A stretch of DNA of 45,495 bases. It comes from an uncultured beta proteobacterium. GTDB lineage: Bacteria; Pseudomonadota; Gammaproteobacteria; Burkholderiales; Burkholderiaceae_C. Positions 34,054 through 41,787 of the stretch are shown piece after piece (the first letter of the stretch is position 1; each line of letters opens with the position of its first letter). The DNA is taken from contig CAIQBN010000375.1 in NCBI GenBank assembly GCA_903870065.1, positions 1-45,495 of the forward strand, in the 5' to 3' direction. The notes below the pieces were generated by a model that searched no databases, was not told the DNA's origin, and saw nothing but the letters and a program-made list of their open reading frames with translations. The position numbers and the translations under genes were made by a program.

Positions 34054-35712
34054 ATGCGAACCCTTGCCAGCTCTGCGCGCAGTTGCCTGCCGTCACTTGT
34101 CCGTTGCACAGTTTTTGCTGTGGCTTGTGGGGTCGCATGTGGGGTGGCAGTTGCGCAGGCTACATGGAACACCCAGACCGGGGTGGTGTTGGTCGGCAAG
34201 GTGGTCACCATGAATGATGCGGGTGACGTGCTGCCAGATGCGCGGGTCTGGCTCGCCGACGGCGTGATTCAGGCCGTCGCCCGCATGGGAGAGGCCTTGC
34301 CGGACGGCGCCAGGGACGCACCAGTTGTGCAGAGTCAGGGCGTTATTTATCCCGGCATCATCGACTTGCACAACCACCCCGAATATGCAATTTACCCACT
34401 GATGCCGATTCGGCGCAGCTACCGCGACCGCTACGAGTGGCGCTGGTACGACGATGCCTATAACAAGCGCATCACGTTTGCGCAAGAGGTTCTGACGCGG
34501 CCGCATTACCTGGACTTGGGCATGGAGATTGGACGGTACGGGGAATACAAGGCACTTGCAGGGGGTACCACCACCTTGCAAGGAGGACGTATCAACCTGG
34601 CCTATTCCAAAGAAGAATGTCTGGTGCGCAATATCGAGAATTCGGCGGTAGAGTCGCGCATGGCGAGCAGTCGTGTTGATATGGGGCGCAGTTCGAAGGA
34701 GTGGGCTGCGATGCAGTCCGAACGCGCCAAGGGCCTGTTGGTGGTGCACTTGGCAGAAGGACCCTCACCGCGCATGGCGACAGAATTTTTCGCGCTCAAA
34801 GACAGTAACCTGCTCGGCCCCGAGCTTATCGCGATTCATGGTGTGGGCCTGACTGAACCCCAGATCCAGGAACTGGCAGCCGTGGGTGCGAAACTGGTGT
34901 GGTCACCCCTGTCCAACTTCATGTTGTATGGCAAGACGGCCAATGTAGCAGCAGCCAAACGCGCCGGTTTATCGATCAGCCTGGCACCGGATTGGGCGCC
35001 ATCGGGCAGCAAGTCCAGCCTGGGGGAGCTCAAAGTGGCGGATTTGGTCAACAAGCATGCGCTTGGGGGGTTGTTCAGCGACCGAGAACTGGTGGAAATG
35101 GTAACGCGCAAGCCCGCCGATGCCATGGGTTGGGGGCAGCGACTGGGACAGATCAGCCCAGGGTACCTGGCCGACGTGCTGGTAGTGGATGACCGTCAAC
35201 CCGACCCCTATCGCAATTTGATCAACACGATCGAAGAACAGATTCAACTGGTTGCCGTGCGCGGGGAACCGCTGTATGGGGACGCCGATGTGCTGAAGTT
35301 GGCGCGGGGAACCATGGTTGGGCTGGAGTTGACGTCGACATTCAAGAAGGCTGGTCGCAGCAAAGCCATGACACCCAATTGTCCTTCGACAGCATTGGCC
35401 CCGATGACCGTGGCAGAGACGAAAGCGCGTATTCAGCAGGGCTTGCAGTTTGATGCCGGGCAATTGGCCAGTCGCTTGACGCCGGAGCAGTTGGCGAAAG
35501 ATTTTGCCCAGTGCAGCTTGCCGCCGCCCAGCGTCAACGCATCCAGCGCGGATGCACGGCGCCTGCTGGCCTGCCGTTTTGGTTTACCGTTCGAAAAGAC
35601 CCGTTTGAGCGCGCTGACCACCAACGAGGACACTGAGTTTTTCTCCAGGCTGATGAAGAATCCCAATTTGCCGAAGTATTTGCGGACCCTGCCGCGGTAT
35701 TACCGACAATGA
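34054..35712 (+). CDS. Exported amidohydrolase family protein
   Basis: This 552-aa metal-dependent hydrolase of the amidohydrolase superfamily has a signal peptide ending about residue 35 (VACGVACGVAVAQA). Metal ligands are visible as DLHNHPE (H106, H108), VVHLAEGPS, AIHGVGL and the Asp of LAPDWAPSG. The C-terminal 130 residues (after LARGTMVGLELTST) are beyond the usual fold and end KYLRTLPRYYRQ. AAAGAGA precedes the ATG at 34054; the track start at 33955 lies before the signal peptide. The substrate is unknown. Confidence 0.85.
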   Translation: MRTLASSARSCLPSLVRCTVFAVACGVACGVAVAQATWNTQTGVVLVGKVVTMNDAGDVLPDARVWLADGVIQAVARMGEALPDGARDAPVVQSQGVIYPGIIDLHNHPEYAIYPLMPIRRSYRDRYEWRWYDDAYNKRITFAQEVLTRPHYLDLGMEIGRYGEYKALAGGTTTLQGGRINLAYSKEECLVRNIENSAVESRMASSRVDMGRSSKEWAAMQSERAKGLLVVHLAEGPSPRMATEFFALKDSNLLGPELIAIHGVGLTEPQIQELAAVGAKLVWSPLSNFMLYGKTANVAAAKRAGLSISLAPDWAPSGSKSSLGELKVADLVNKHALGGLFSDRELVEMVTRKPADAMGWGQRLGQISPGYLADVLVVDDRQPDPYRNLINTIEEQIQLVAVRGEPLYGDADVLKLARGTMVGLELTSTFKKAGRSKAMTPNCPSTALAPMTVAETKARIQQGLQFDAGQLASRLTPEQLAKDFAQCSLPPPSVNASSADARRLLACRFGLPFEKTRLSALTTNEDTEFFSRLMKNPNLPKYLRTLPRYYRQ

Positions 35713-35725
35713 TAAAAATAGCCTC

Positions 35726-35768
35726 TAGCCCTCATTAAATAAGGGTTTTATGCTATTCATTCAATAGC
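35726..35768 (+). repeat. 43-bp dispersed palindromic element, copy 7 (after the amidohydrolase)
   Basis: This is exact TAGCCCTC-N18-GCTAT-N7-ATAGC in the 130-bp convergent gap. Here the N18 contains AAATAAGGG, which can pair with CCCT to give a second hairpin, so it might also act as a terminator. Confidence 0.87.
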
Positions 35769-35842
35769 GTATTTTTGATTTTCTGATTTTTCCTTGGGGT
35801 ATTGCCATGGACACCCAGTCGCCCCTGCGGGCAGCCAGCGTG

Positions 35843-36382
35843 TCAAAACGATGATCCCGGCTCACTGAGAAAGGCCACCTCCGGCGCGCTCGAAGCCCTG
35901 TCAAGCACGTGGTTTCGATGTGGATAGCGGCCAAAGCGCTCAATGATTGCCTGATGCCGTAGTTCAAAGTCCAAATTAGCTTCCATGCCGGGTTGCGAAA
36001 ACAATTCCACTGCTTGCTGGTGAATCACAACGGATTCGCTGTGCATATAGGGCATGTAGGCAAAAATCCGTTGCGCCACTGGCAGGCTCTGGTCCTCGCC
36101 AGTGGCGACCAATTCTTGCGCCAGTACCAGAGCCAGATCATCCTGGGCAAAGGCGCGCGGCGTGTCCCGGAAAACATTGCGTGAAAACTGATCAAGCACC
36201 AAAATCTCTGCCAGCCGCCCCTGTGCCGTGGTGCGCCAGGCGTATAGCTCGCAGCGGGCAGCGGCCTCCAGTGTGGAGCCAAAGCGCCAGCGCATTGCCT
36301 CATCGAGTGCCGGGTCTTTGGTGAAGTGCTGAGCGCCAGTGAGCTCGTGAAACCAGAAGTGAAGGATGTCATTGGCGTGCAT
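35843..36382 (-). CDS. DUF924 family protein
   Basis: This 179-aa helical protein fits DUF924: ILHFWFHELTGAQHFTKDPALDEAMRWRFG, ILVLDQFSRNVFRDTPRAFAQDDLAL, FAYMPYMHSESVVIHQQAVELF and IERFGRYPHRNHVLDR. The fold is TPR-like and activity is not established. The ATG at 36382 is the conserved start; the longer track frame is not supported. It is convergent with the amidohydrolase. Confidence 0.88.
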   Translation of the reverse strand: MHANDILHFWFHELTGAQHFTKDPALDEAMRWRFGSTLEAAARCELYAWRTTAQGRLAEILVLDQFSRNVFRDTPRAFAQDDLALVLAQELVATGEDQSLPVAQRIFAYMPYMHSESVVIHQQAVELFSQPGMEANLDFELRHQAIIERFGRYPHRNHVLDRASSAPEVAFLSEPGSSF

Positions 36383-36606
36383 GGGACTTATCCTGAATTG
36401 GTGGTGCAGTGGTTGGGCACAGTGTATTTGAGTTCCGAATCGCGCCTTACCACAGGTCGGTTCGCGAAATATCCGATGCCAGCGCACTGCCTAAAAACGC
36501 AGCACTGCTGGCAAAGTGAGTACTGGTGTGGGTTTGACGGCTTGTAAACACGCTTATCCACAGCCTAGCCCACAGACCGCAGGGGCAAGTATTTTTTTGG
36601 ACGTGT

Positions 36607-36855
36607 TCAGTGTGTGACGAATGTGTAGATGACATCTTCGCTCTCAACCATGTCCAGAATGCTGTCGAGCACCGCTTCGTCGTGGGTGCTGGACCATGTT
36701 TCTTCAGGGTCGCTGGAAAACAGGGGCTCAATTGCCATATCCAGAAACTGATTGTCGGGCAGCTTGATAACCTGCCCGCCCTCGGAGGTTCGAACCAGCT
36801 CCCAGTCCTGCGGTACTGACATTTCGAGTTCAATGGTGACACGTAGCTTTTTCAT
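36607..36855 (-). CDS. Small acidic protein, function unknown
   Basis: This 82-aa acidic protein (MKKLRVTIELEMSVPQDWELVRTSEGG...DEAVLDSILDMVESEDVIYTFVTH) begins at ATG 36855 with GGAGAGTCCTC just upstream, a good ribosome-binding site. No family is recognised. The opening strand pattern and acidic helix suggest a small soluble adaptor. It lies alone, 128 bases from the membrane-protein operon and on the same strand. Confidence 0.65.
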   Translation of the reverse strand: MKKLRVTIELEMSVPQDWELVRTSEGGQVIKLPDNQFLDMAIEPLFSSDPEETWSSTHDEAVLDSILDMVESEDVIYTFVTH

Positions 36856-36983
36856 GAGGACTCTCCAGAAGGCTTGATGGTACGGGTTAATGCAGGACAA
36901 ATTGTGGGATTGTTTCGACTGTGATTCCATCCACTCGTAGGCCGTCCAGCCAGCAGGGCGCGGGTGGGTACCAGATCACGAGG

Positions 36984-38276
36984 CTAGTGCGCGAGTTTTT
37001 TGAGTTTGGCCATGTGGTTGCGGTAGACCGCCGCACACGCCAGCAGGTTGCGCAGCAGCCAGCCGTTGGAGACGATCAACCCCGCACCAGCGGCTTGGGT
37101 GAACCATGTTGGCCAGATTACCGCCGACAGTAACAAAGTCAGACTCAGGTAGTGGCTGATGGCCTGCCTGTCAATTTGGTGCTGCGCCAGTACTATTTTC
37201 ATATTGGGCGCATTGAGGCGACCCTCTCCGTGCTCGCGCAAATGCAACCAGACCAAGAAGGGCACGATCTTGTACATCATGCCAATGATCACGGAGGTGA
37301 AGCCCCCGAACAAAACCAGGACACCCAGCAGCATTGGCCAGCCCCGCCATGCGCCAAATGGTGCAAACCAGGCCGCCGCCATCCACACCGCGCATGCAGT
37401 CACGGTGCACAGCATGGCCAGAAACCACAGCCGCCCGGTGGTATCTCGCCTGGCGCGCCGACTGCGCTGCTGCAGGTGCAAGGTCATCACCGCCAGCGCT
37501 GCCGCGATCAGAACAATGCCTGCAGCGAGCGTCGATGCCAGTGGTTCCCAACCCAGCCAATCGGCAGCCGACCAAAGCAGCACAGATGTGCTTGCACTCA
37601 CCGCAAAGCTTCCGGCAAACCAGTGTGGGTAGGCAGGTGTTTGCTGAAACATGGGTACCACCGTCAGGGCGACTGAGCCGACCGTAATCAAGCCCCAGCC
37701 GACGAATCCCCAGGTCAGGTGCAAGTTGGTGAGCAGTGCCAGTGGCAACGTCAAAGACCAGTCCAAGGACAATGCGAGCAGGGCGCCCAGGCTGACAGTC
37801 ACCCCTAGACCGCTTAGTGCCAAGCGCAGTCCGAAAACCACATGGCTCTTGGTTTGTGTTCTGTGCAACGCCAATGCCGCTGCCACAATAAACCCGCCTA
37901 CGCCAATGCATAGCAAGGACGCCGCAATGGTAAACAGCGGGGGCCAGGGTACCAAAAACGCAGCGACCAGGCACAGAGCGCCTGGCGTGATGGTGGTGTG
38001 TACCAGGCCCGCAACACGTGGCGCGCGGGCGATGGACGCGCCCGCCACCACTGGAAGCAATTGTTGAAGGGAACCCAGTACCGATTGCAGTACAAAGCCG
38101 GCGGTGATCAAGTGGGTTAGGGCTAGGGCAGCGGGTGACCAACGCGTCTCGAACAGGGATGGGCCGCTGTAGATCATCAGGCAACCCGCCGCCATGCCAA
38201 ACAACGGGGCTGTCAAAAAGAACCGCATCGGTACTCCGATTGCCGGGGTGCTTTCCAGGGACAGCGTGGCCTGCAT
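36984..38276 (-). CDS. Polytopic membrane protein of a hemerythrin/DUF2249 operon
   Basis: This 430-aa protein has about 12 hydrophobic segments. It resembles the heme-copper/NnrS-type membrane proteins found beside DUF2249 and hemerythrin genes in denitrifying Betaproteobacteria, but I cannot name the family with certainty. Possible metal or heme histidines lie in LTHLITAGFVLQS and LTNLHLTWGFVGWG. The start overlaps the DUF2249 stop as TGATG, so translation is coupled; the track start at 38294 would overlap more. The context suggests a role in oxygen or nitric-oxide response. Another possibility is a plain permease. Confidence 0.65.
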   Translation of the reverse strand: MQATLSLESTPAIGVPMRFFLTAPLFGMAAGCLMIYSGPSLFETRWSPAALALTHLITAGFVLQSVLGSLQQLLPVVAGASIARAPRVAGLVHTTITPGALCLVAAFLVPWPPLFTIAASLLCIGVGGFIVAAALALHRTQTKSHVVFGLRLALSGLGVTVSLGALLALSLDWSLTLPLALLTNLHLTWGFVGWGLITVGSVALTVVPMFQQTPAYPHWFAGSFAVSASTSVLLWSAADWLGWEPLASTLAAGIVLIAAALAVMTLHLQQRSRRARRDTTGRLWFLAMLCTVTACAVWMAAAWFAPFGAWRGWPMLLGVLVLFGGFTSVIIGMMYKIVPFLVWLHLREHGEGRLNAPNMKIVLAQHQIDRQAISHYLSLTLLLSAVIWPTWFTQAAGAGLIVSNGWLLRNLLACAAVYRNHMAKLKKLAH

Positions 38277-38512
38277 CAGGCGGACATGCGCCAAATCAGA
38301 ATTTCAATCGTGCCTTGGGGGGTGATTTCTGTCCGATGTGTAAAGCCCTGCTTTTGCAGCGCGCGATACAGTGGAAAGGGTTCGCGCAAAAGGATCAGTT
38401 TCAGCGTTTGTCCAGCACCTAGCAAATCAAGCGCTTCCATGGTCACGACAAAGGGCTCGGGGGGTTCCATATCGCGCGCATCGATAGTGATGTCGGTCGT
38501 AGTGGTTTCCAT
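38276..38512 (-). CDS. DUF2249 domain protein
   Basis: This 78-aa protein has the DUF2249 pattern: TIDARDMEPPEPFVVTMEALDLLGAGQTLKLILLREPFPLYRALQKQGF. The fold is similar to TusA/SirA-like small proteins but without the CPxP cysteine. It lies 4 bases after the hemerythrin gene and couples to the membrane protein. DUF2249 proteins are often next to NO or nitrite reduction genes; function is unknown. The start at 38536 would overlap the hemerythrin gene and is less likely. Confidence 0.82.
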   Translation of the reverse strand: METTTTDITIDARDMEPPEPFVVTMEALDLLGAGQTLKLILLREPFPLYRALQKQGFTHRTEITPQGTIEILIWRMSA

Positions 38513-38516
38513 CGTT

Positions 38517-38969
38517 TCAGTCCCGCTGGTGTGCAATTTTTTCCGCCAATTGGGTTATCAATGCGCCGCGTTGGGCGACGAGCTGCTGGTCACACAGGGG
38601 GTACAGGACGTTTTCTTCTTTGACATTGTGCTGTTGCAGCATGATGAGAAGGGTTTCCGCCTCACCGGCAAAGGCATCCGCATCCCTCTGATCCACCGCA
38701 TGGCGCGCAGCCGCCATCAAATCGCGTAGCTGGAGATGCTCATTTCGCATAACCTGGGTCGGGCCTGCACGCAGGGCTGTCATGGCCTCGAAAGCGGGAA
38801 ACAACAAGCTCTCTTCGGCTTCAAAGTGCTGCAAAACCAATTGTTGAAACTGTGCGAAGGCGGCACTTGCCCGACCCCACTCCTGCTGAAGGACAGCATG
38901 CTCGGCCTCGATAAGAGACCCGTCACACAGCCGATGGTCGCGGGTCAATAGTGCTTGGATGGTGGGCAT
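38517..38969 (-). CDS. Hemerythrin HHE-domain protein
   Basis: This 150-aa four-helix protein has a di-iron ligand set: His12 (RDHRL), His48 and Glu52 (HFEAE), His78 (NEHLQL), His114 and Glu118 (HNVKE). The HHE pattern ends EENVLYPLCDQQ. Such proteins act in iron-sulfur repair (RIC/YtfE-like) or NO and oxygen sensing. It heads an operon with DUF2249 and a polytopic membrane protein. ATG 38969 is preferred over the track's TTG at 38984. Confidence 0.85.
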   Translation of the reverse strand: MPTIQALLTRDHRLCDGSLIEAEHAVLQQEWGRASAAFAQFQQLVLQHFEAEESLLFPAFEAMTALRAGPTQVMRNEHLQLRDLMAAARHAVDQRDADAFAGEAETLLIMLQQHNVKEENVLYPLCDQQLVAQRGALITQLAEKIAHQRD

Positions 38970-39040
38970 GAAGGCTGCAAGCAAATGGAAAAGTCCATTG
39001 TGCGGCGACCTGCCCTATCGAACCTTAAACCGTATTAATT

Positions 39041-39062
39041 CCAGCACCTGGTGAAGTGCTGG
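39041..39062 (-). terminator. Weak terminator-like hairpin after GST
   Basis: CCAGCAC (39041-39047) pairs perfectly with GTGCTGG (39056-39062). On the minus strand it follows the GST gene, but the tail AATTAATACGG is only partly T-rich. It separates GST from the hemerythrin operon. Confidence 0.35.
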
Positions 39063-39092
39063 CTGTGTGCCGGTTTTGCGGTTGGTAAAAAC

Positions 39093-39716
39093 TCAGGATG
39101 CGGCAAATGCGGCGTAGTACCGCTGTACGGCTGGTGTTTGCGCAATGCGCTGCATGTGCGCGTTCAGCTGTGGGGCATGTTGTTCCACCAAATCAGTGGG
39201 TATGTGGTCCATCCGGCCAGAGTTGAGCCCGCGCACATCCACAAACACTTTAAGGTCTGCCACGGTTAACCGGTTGTCGGCGAAGAACTCACCGCCATGT
39301 GCCTGCAACTGGCTTTGCAGCCAGCCAAGGTACTTCGGCATGGACCCATTGACCAGCGCCAGGCGGGCGGCTCTTTGTTCGTCACCCTTCATGCTAAAGC
39401 TAGGTCCGAGCTTGACGCCAGCTTCTTCCACCACATAGGACACCTCATCACACAACAGCGCCTGGTAGGCGTCAGTGGGGTAAAGACCGGCCAGCTTGCC
39501 GGCATAGCGCAACATGGCATCGCATTGGGTGACCTGAACGCCGTCGACGTGCAGCACAGGCACCTGACCAAAGGGCACTGTCTTGCGCACCTCGGCAAAC
39601 TCCGGGAATGTAAAGCGATGGTCTTCAAACGTGATGCCGCCAACCGCCAGCGCCAAGCGAATCGGCTCGGCACGGCCGCCGTGAAAATCGAAGTAGGACA
39701 GTTTTAGTTGGGGCAT
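39093..39716 (-). CDS. Glutathione S-transferase, sigma-like
   Basis: This 207-aa GST has the N-terminal thioredoxin-like domain LKLSYFDFHGGRAEPIRLALAVGG, with Tyr8 as likely catalytic residue, and QVPVLHVDGVQVTQCDAMLRYAG (cis-Pro and glutathione gamma-Glu site). The all-helical C-terminal domain includes GEFFADNRLTVADLKVF. The layout is that of sigma/prostaglandin-synthase-like GSTs, less usual in bacteria than beta or theta types. The substrate is unknown. Confidence 0.9.
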   Translation of the reverse strand: MPQLKLSYFDFHGGRAEPIRLALAVGGITFEDHRFTFPEFAEVRKTVPFGQVPVLHVDGVQVTQCDAMLRYAGKLAGLYPTDAYQALLCDEVSYVVEEAGVKLGPSFSMKGDEQRAARLALVNGSMPKYLGWLQSQLQAHGGEFFADNRLTVADLKVFVDVRGLNSGRMDHIPTDLVEQHAPQLNAHMQRIAQTPAVQRYYAAFAAS

Positions 39717-39815
39717 AGTGGACTCTTGAAGTGGTTTGGATGTGGCAGTCCCGCGCAGCGGGGTGGCCAGCCGAATTCTAGGTGCGATTGCCGATTACGC
39801 TGACTTACGCCACTT

Positions 39816-40094
39816 TTATGCCACTTTGATGGCGTTGCCAAACGCCACACGGCCACGCACCATGTTGGCTTCCGGCTTTGGGTCGGAGTAGTACCACACT
39901 GCATCAGTAATCATCTCGCCGTTGATTAACAGCGAGTAATAACTGGCCTGGCCCTTCCATGCGCAACTGGTCTTGTGGTTGCTGAAGGTGACGTATTCTT
40001 TTTTCAATGTACTTTCAGGGAAGTAGTGATTACCTTCAACCAGCACAGTGTCTTCGCTCTCGGCAATGGTGATGTTGTTCCAGGTGGCTTTCAT
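39816..40094 (-). CDS. DUF427 domain protein
   Basis: This 92-aa protein is a clear DUF427: MKATWNNITIAESEDTVLVEGNHYFPESTLKKEYVTFSNHKTSCAWKGQASYYSLLINGE and AVWYYSDPKPEANMVRGRVAFGNAIKV. The fold is a small beta-barrel; biochemical function is unknown. ATG 40094 is the conserved start. Confidence 0.9.
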   Translation of the reverse strand: MKATWNNITIAESEDTVLVEGNHYFPESTLKKEYVTFSNHKTSCAWKGQASYYSLLINGEMITDAVWYYSDPKPEANMVRGRVAFGNAIKVA

Positions 40095-40301
40095 GAATTT
40101 TGGTTTCTCATTTTGGGTGGCTTGTTTCTGGTCCGTGCGGCCGAAGCGGACCCAACTATATCGCGCTCTCCGCCACGCACTATCAAAGCAGGTCAATCAA
40201 ATGCGGAGGTTAAAAGTGGCGGCAGTCGAACATGACGCCATGTTACTCAGCGGCAGAATTCTCTGAGGTGATGCCCCCACCATAACCATCGGAAATTGCC
40301 C

Positions 40302-40772
40302 TTATGGCAGTCCCGCCGTTTGCTTGGCGTGCAATTTGGCGGCAATGTATTCACCGTGGGTGACGTGCAGCAAGCCCGCTACCTTGCTGATGACGTGGTT
40401 TTCGTGCGCGTCCAAAACGCCATCCGCGTAGGCAACATCCCACATGTGCTCCACAACTTGGATTTTTTGGGCGTGGGTGAAGTGCTCGTTGATGGCGCTG
40501 GTGTAGTGAAAGTAATCGTTACTATTCTTGACTGAGCGTTCTGCTTGGACCAGCAGGTGTTCCATTTCGTCGTCTGTCAGTGCAAACTTGCCGCGCAGAG
40601 CCAAAACGGCTGCGCGACGTTCTGTGTCGCTGATGTTGGAGTCCGAGCGCATCACCTCCAGCAGTAACACGGCGGTGGCCAGCTGCAAGCCGTGTTCGTC
40701 GCTGACAGACAATGCGCGGTCCTGCGCGAGGTTGAAAAATTGGGCCAGCAGGGTTTTAAGAGGACTCAGCAT
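40302..40772 (-). CDS. TerB-like tellurite-resistance-family protein
   Basis: This 156-aa helical protein resembles the TerB family: LATAVLLLEVMRSDSNISDTERRAAVLALRGKFALTDDEMEHLL with a second motif VVEHMWDVAYADGVLDAHENHVISKVAGLLHV. The acidic pairs are likely metal sites. Stand-alone members are common and not necessarily tied to tellurite. GGGGAC precedes ATG 40772. A 43-bp element copy lies in the 254-bp gap toward the next gene. Confidence 0.85.
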   Translation of the reverse strand: MLSPLKTLLAQFFNLAQDRALSVSDEHGLQLATAVLLLEVMRSDSNISDTERRAAVLALRGKFALTDDEMEHLLVQAERSVKNSNDYFHYTSAINEHFTHAQKIQVVEHMWDVAYADGVLDAHENHVISKVAGLLHVTHGEYIAAKLHAKQTAGLP

Positions 40773-40949
40773 GTCCCCGATTGTGACCGGGTTAGTGCGG
40801 GCCGAGCACTGGCGCTGCGGAGTGAAACGTGCAAAAAAATCGTTGTATATCCATACGGAAACTACAAATGCGTCGCCGATGTGCCGTGTGCTGCACCAGC
40901 GCATGCCGTGGCAGATGGAGTCATCATTGTTCTGGGTGAAATGTTGCAC

Positions 40950-40992
40950 CAGCCCTCGTCGTACAAGCGCTTATTGCTATTGAAAGTGCAGC
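40950..40992 (+). repeat. 43-bp dispersed palindromic element, copy 8 (before the TerB-like gene)
   Basis: CAGCCCTC-N18-GCTAT-N7-GCAGC: the distal box matches at 7 of 8, GCTAT is exact, and the last box differs at two bases. The spacing is identical to all others. It lies in the 254-bp gap between the zinc-ribbon and TerB-like genes, which otherwise holds nothing I recognise. Confidence 0.6.
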
Positions 40993-41026
40993 ATTTAAGC
41001 GGCCAGGTTTTCTGGCTAAGACCGTG

Positions 41027-41764
41027 TCAGTCAAGCATGCTGGAGACCAGGGTAAGGCCTATCGACCACAAGTCCACTTCGGTTGATGCATTGCTGGTCA
41101 CAAGGGCGTTGCGTCGGGCGTGTGGCTCGCGCAGCGCGCTTTGACGGTCGCGCTCGAGCATGATCAGGGCGTCGGCCACGTCGGGAGTAGGGGCGCTGGC
41201 CGATGCCGACTTTGCTGCATGGGCATAGCCACGAAGGGCGCGTTCCACCGCCGTTGGGTCCAGCAGGGAGAAGGCCGAGCGGCAGTGCGGGCAGGCGTGA
41301 TCTGTTCGAAGATCTACCGGCGCACCACAGCTGCTGCAATGGATGACGTTAACTTGCCTGGCAATGTTGTCGATCTCCGGCCGGGTCAGGAAGCGCACAA
41401 AGCCCTTTTCAATCATGAACGACGAAAATGCGCTGAAGCGGCCATGCCCTTTGGCGCATCGGTAGGTGATGTAACGCCCGCTGCGCACCACATCAAAACC
41501 TTGTGTCAAGGTCGTGTTACAACGTGGGCAGTGCACTTGGGCTGCCAGCGGTTGGCGTGACGCTGCGCGTTGCTCATGCAACAATCTGAACAGATCGGCC
41601 ACTGCAGCGGGTGTCAGCTTCAGGTTCTCTTGCGGGTCAATCCACATGCCCTGGCAGTGAAAACACAAATCCAACTCAATAGTGCTCCCGTCATTGCCTG
41701 GCAGTGCGTGCACCTGCATGACTGAGTGGCACGATGGGCATGGGAGGGAATTTGATGGAGCCAT
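41027..41764 (-). CDS. Zinc-ribbon protein
   Basis: This 245-aa soluble protein has three zinc-ribbon-like clusters: CPSCH...CFHCQGMWID (7-42), CPRCNTTL...CAKGHGRF (about 79-108) and CSSCGAPVDLRTDHACPHC (about 142-160). The first matches the TFIIB-type zinc-ribbon family. The C-terminal 90 residues are helical without motif. It follows the DNA-alkylation-repair-like gene by 23 bases, probably in one transcript. Function unknown. Confidence 0.82.
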   Translation of the reverse strand: MAPSNSLPCPSCHSVMQVHALPGNDGSTIELDLCFHCQGMWIDPQENLKLTPAAVADLFRLLHEQRAASRQPLAAQVHCPRCNTTLTQGFDVVRSGRYITYRCAKGHGRFSAFSSFMIEKGFVRFLTRPEIDNIARQVNVIHCSSCGAPVDLRTDHACPHCRSAFSLLDPTAVERALRGYAHAAKSASASAPTPDVADALIMLERDRQSALREPHARRNALVTSNASTEVDLWSIGLTLVSSMLD

Positions 41765-41787
41765 GGCGGTGTTGGCGAAAGGTATCC

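Noticed and set aside
40692-41144. 150-aa plus-strand ORF
   Set aside because: Mostly antisense to the TerB-like and zinc-ribbon genes; no domain seen.
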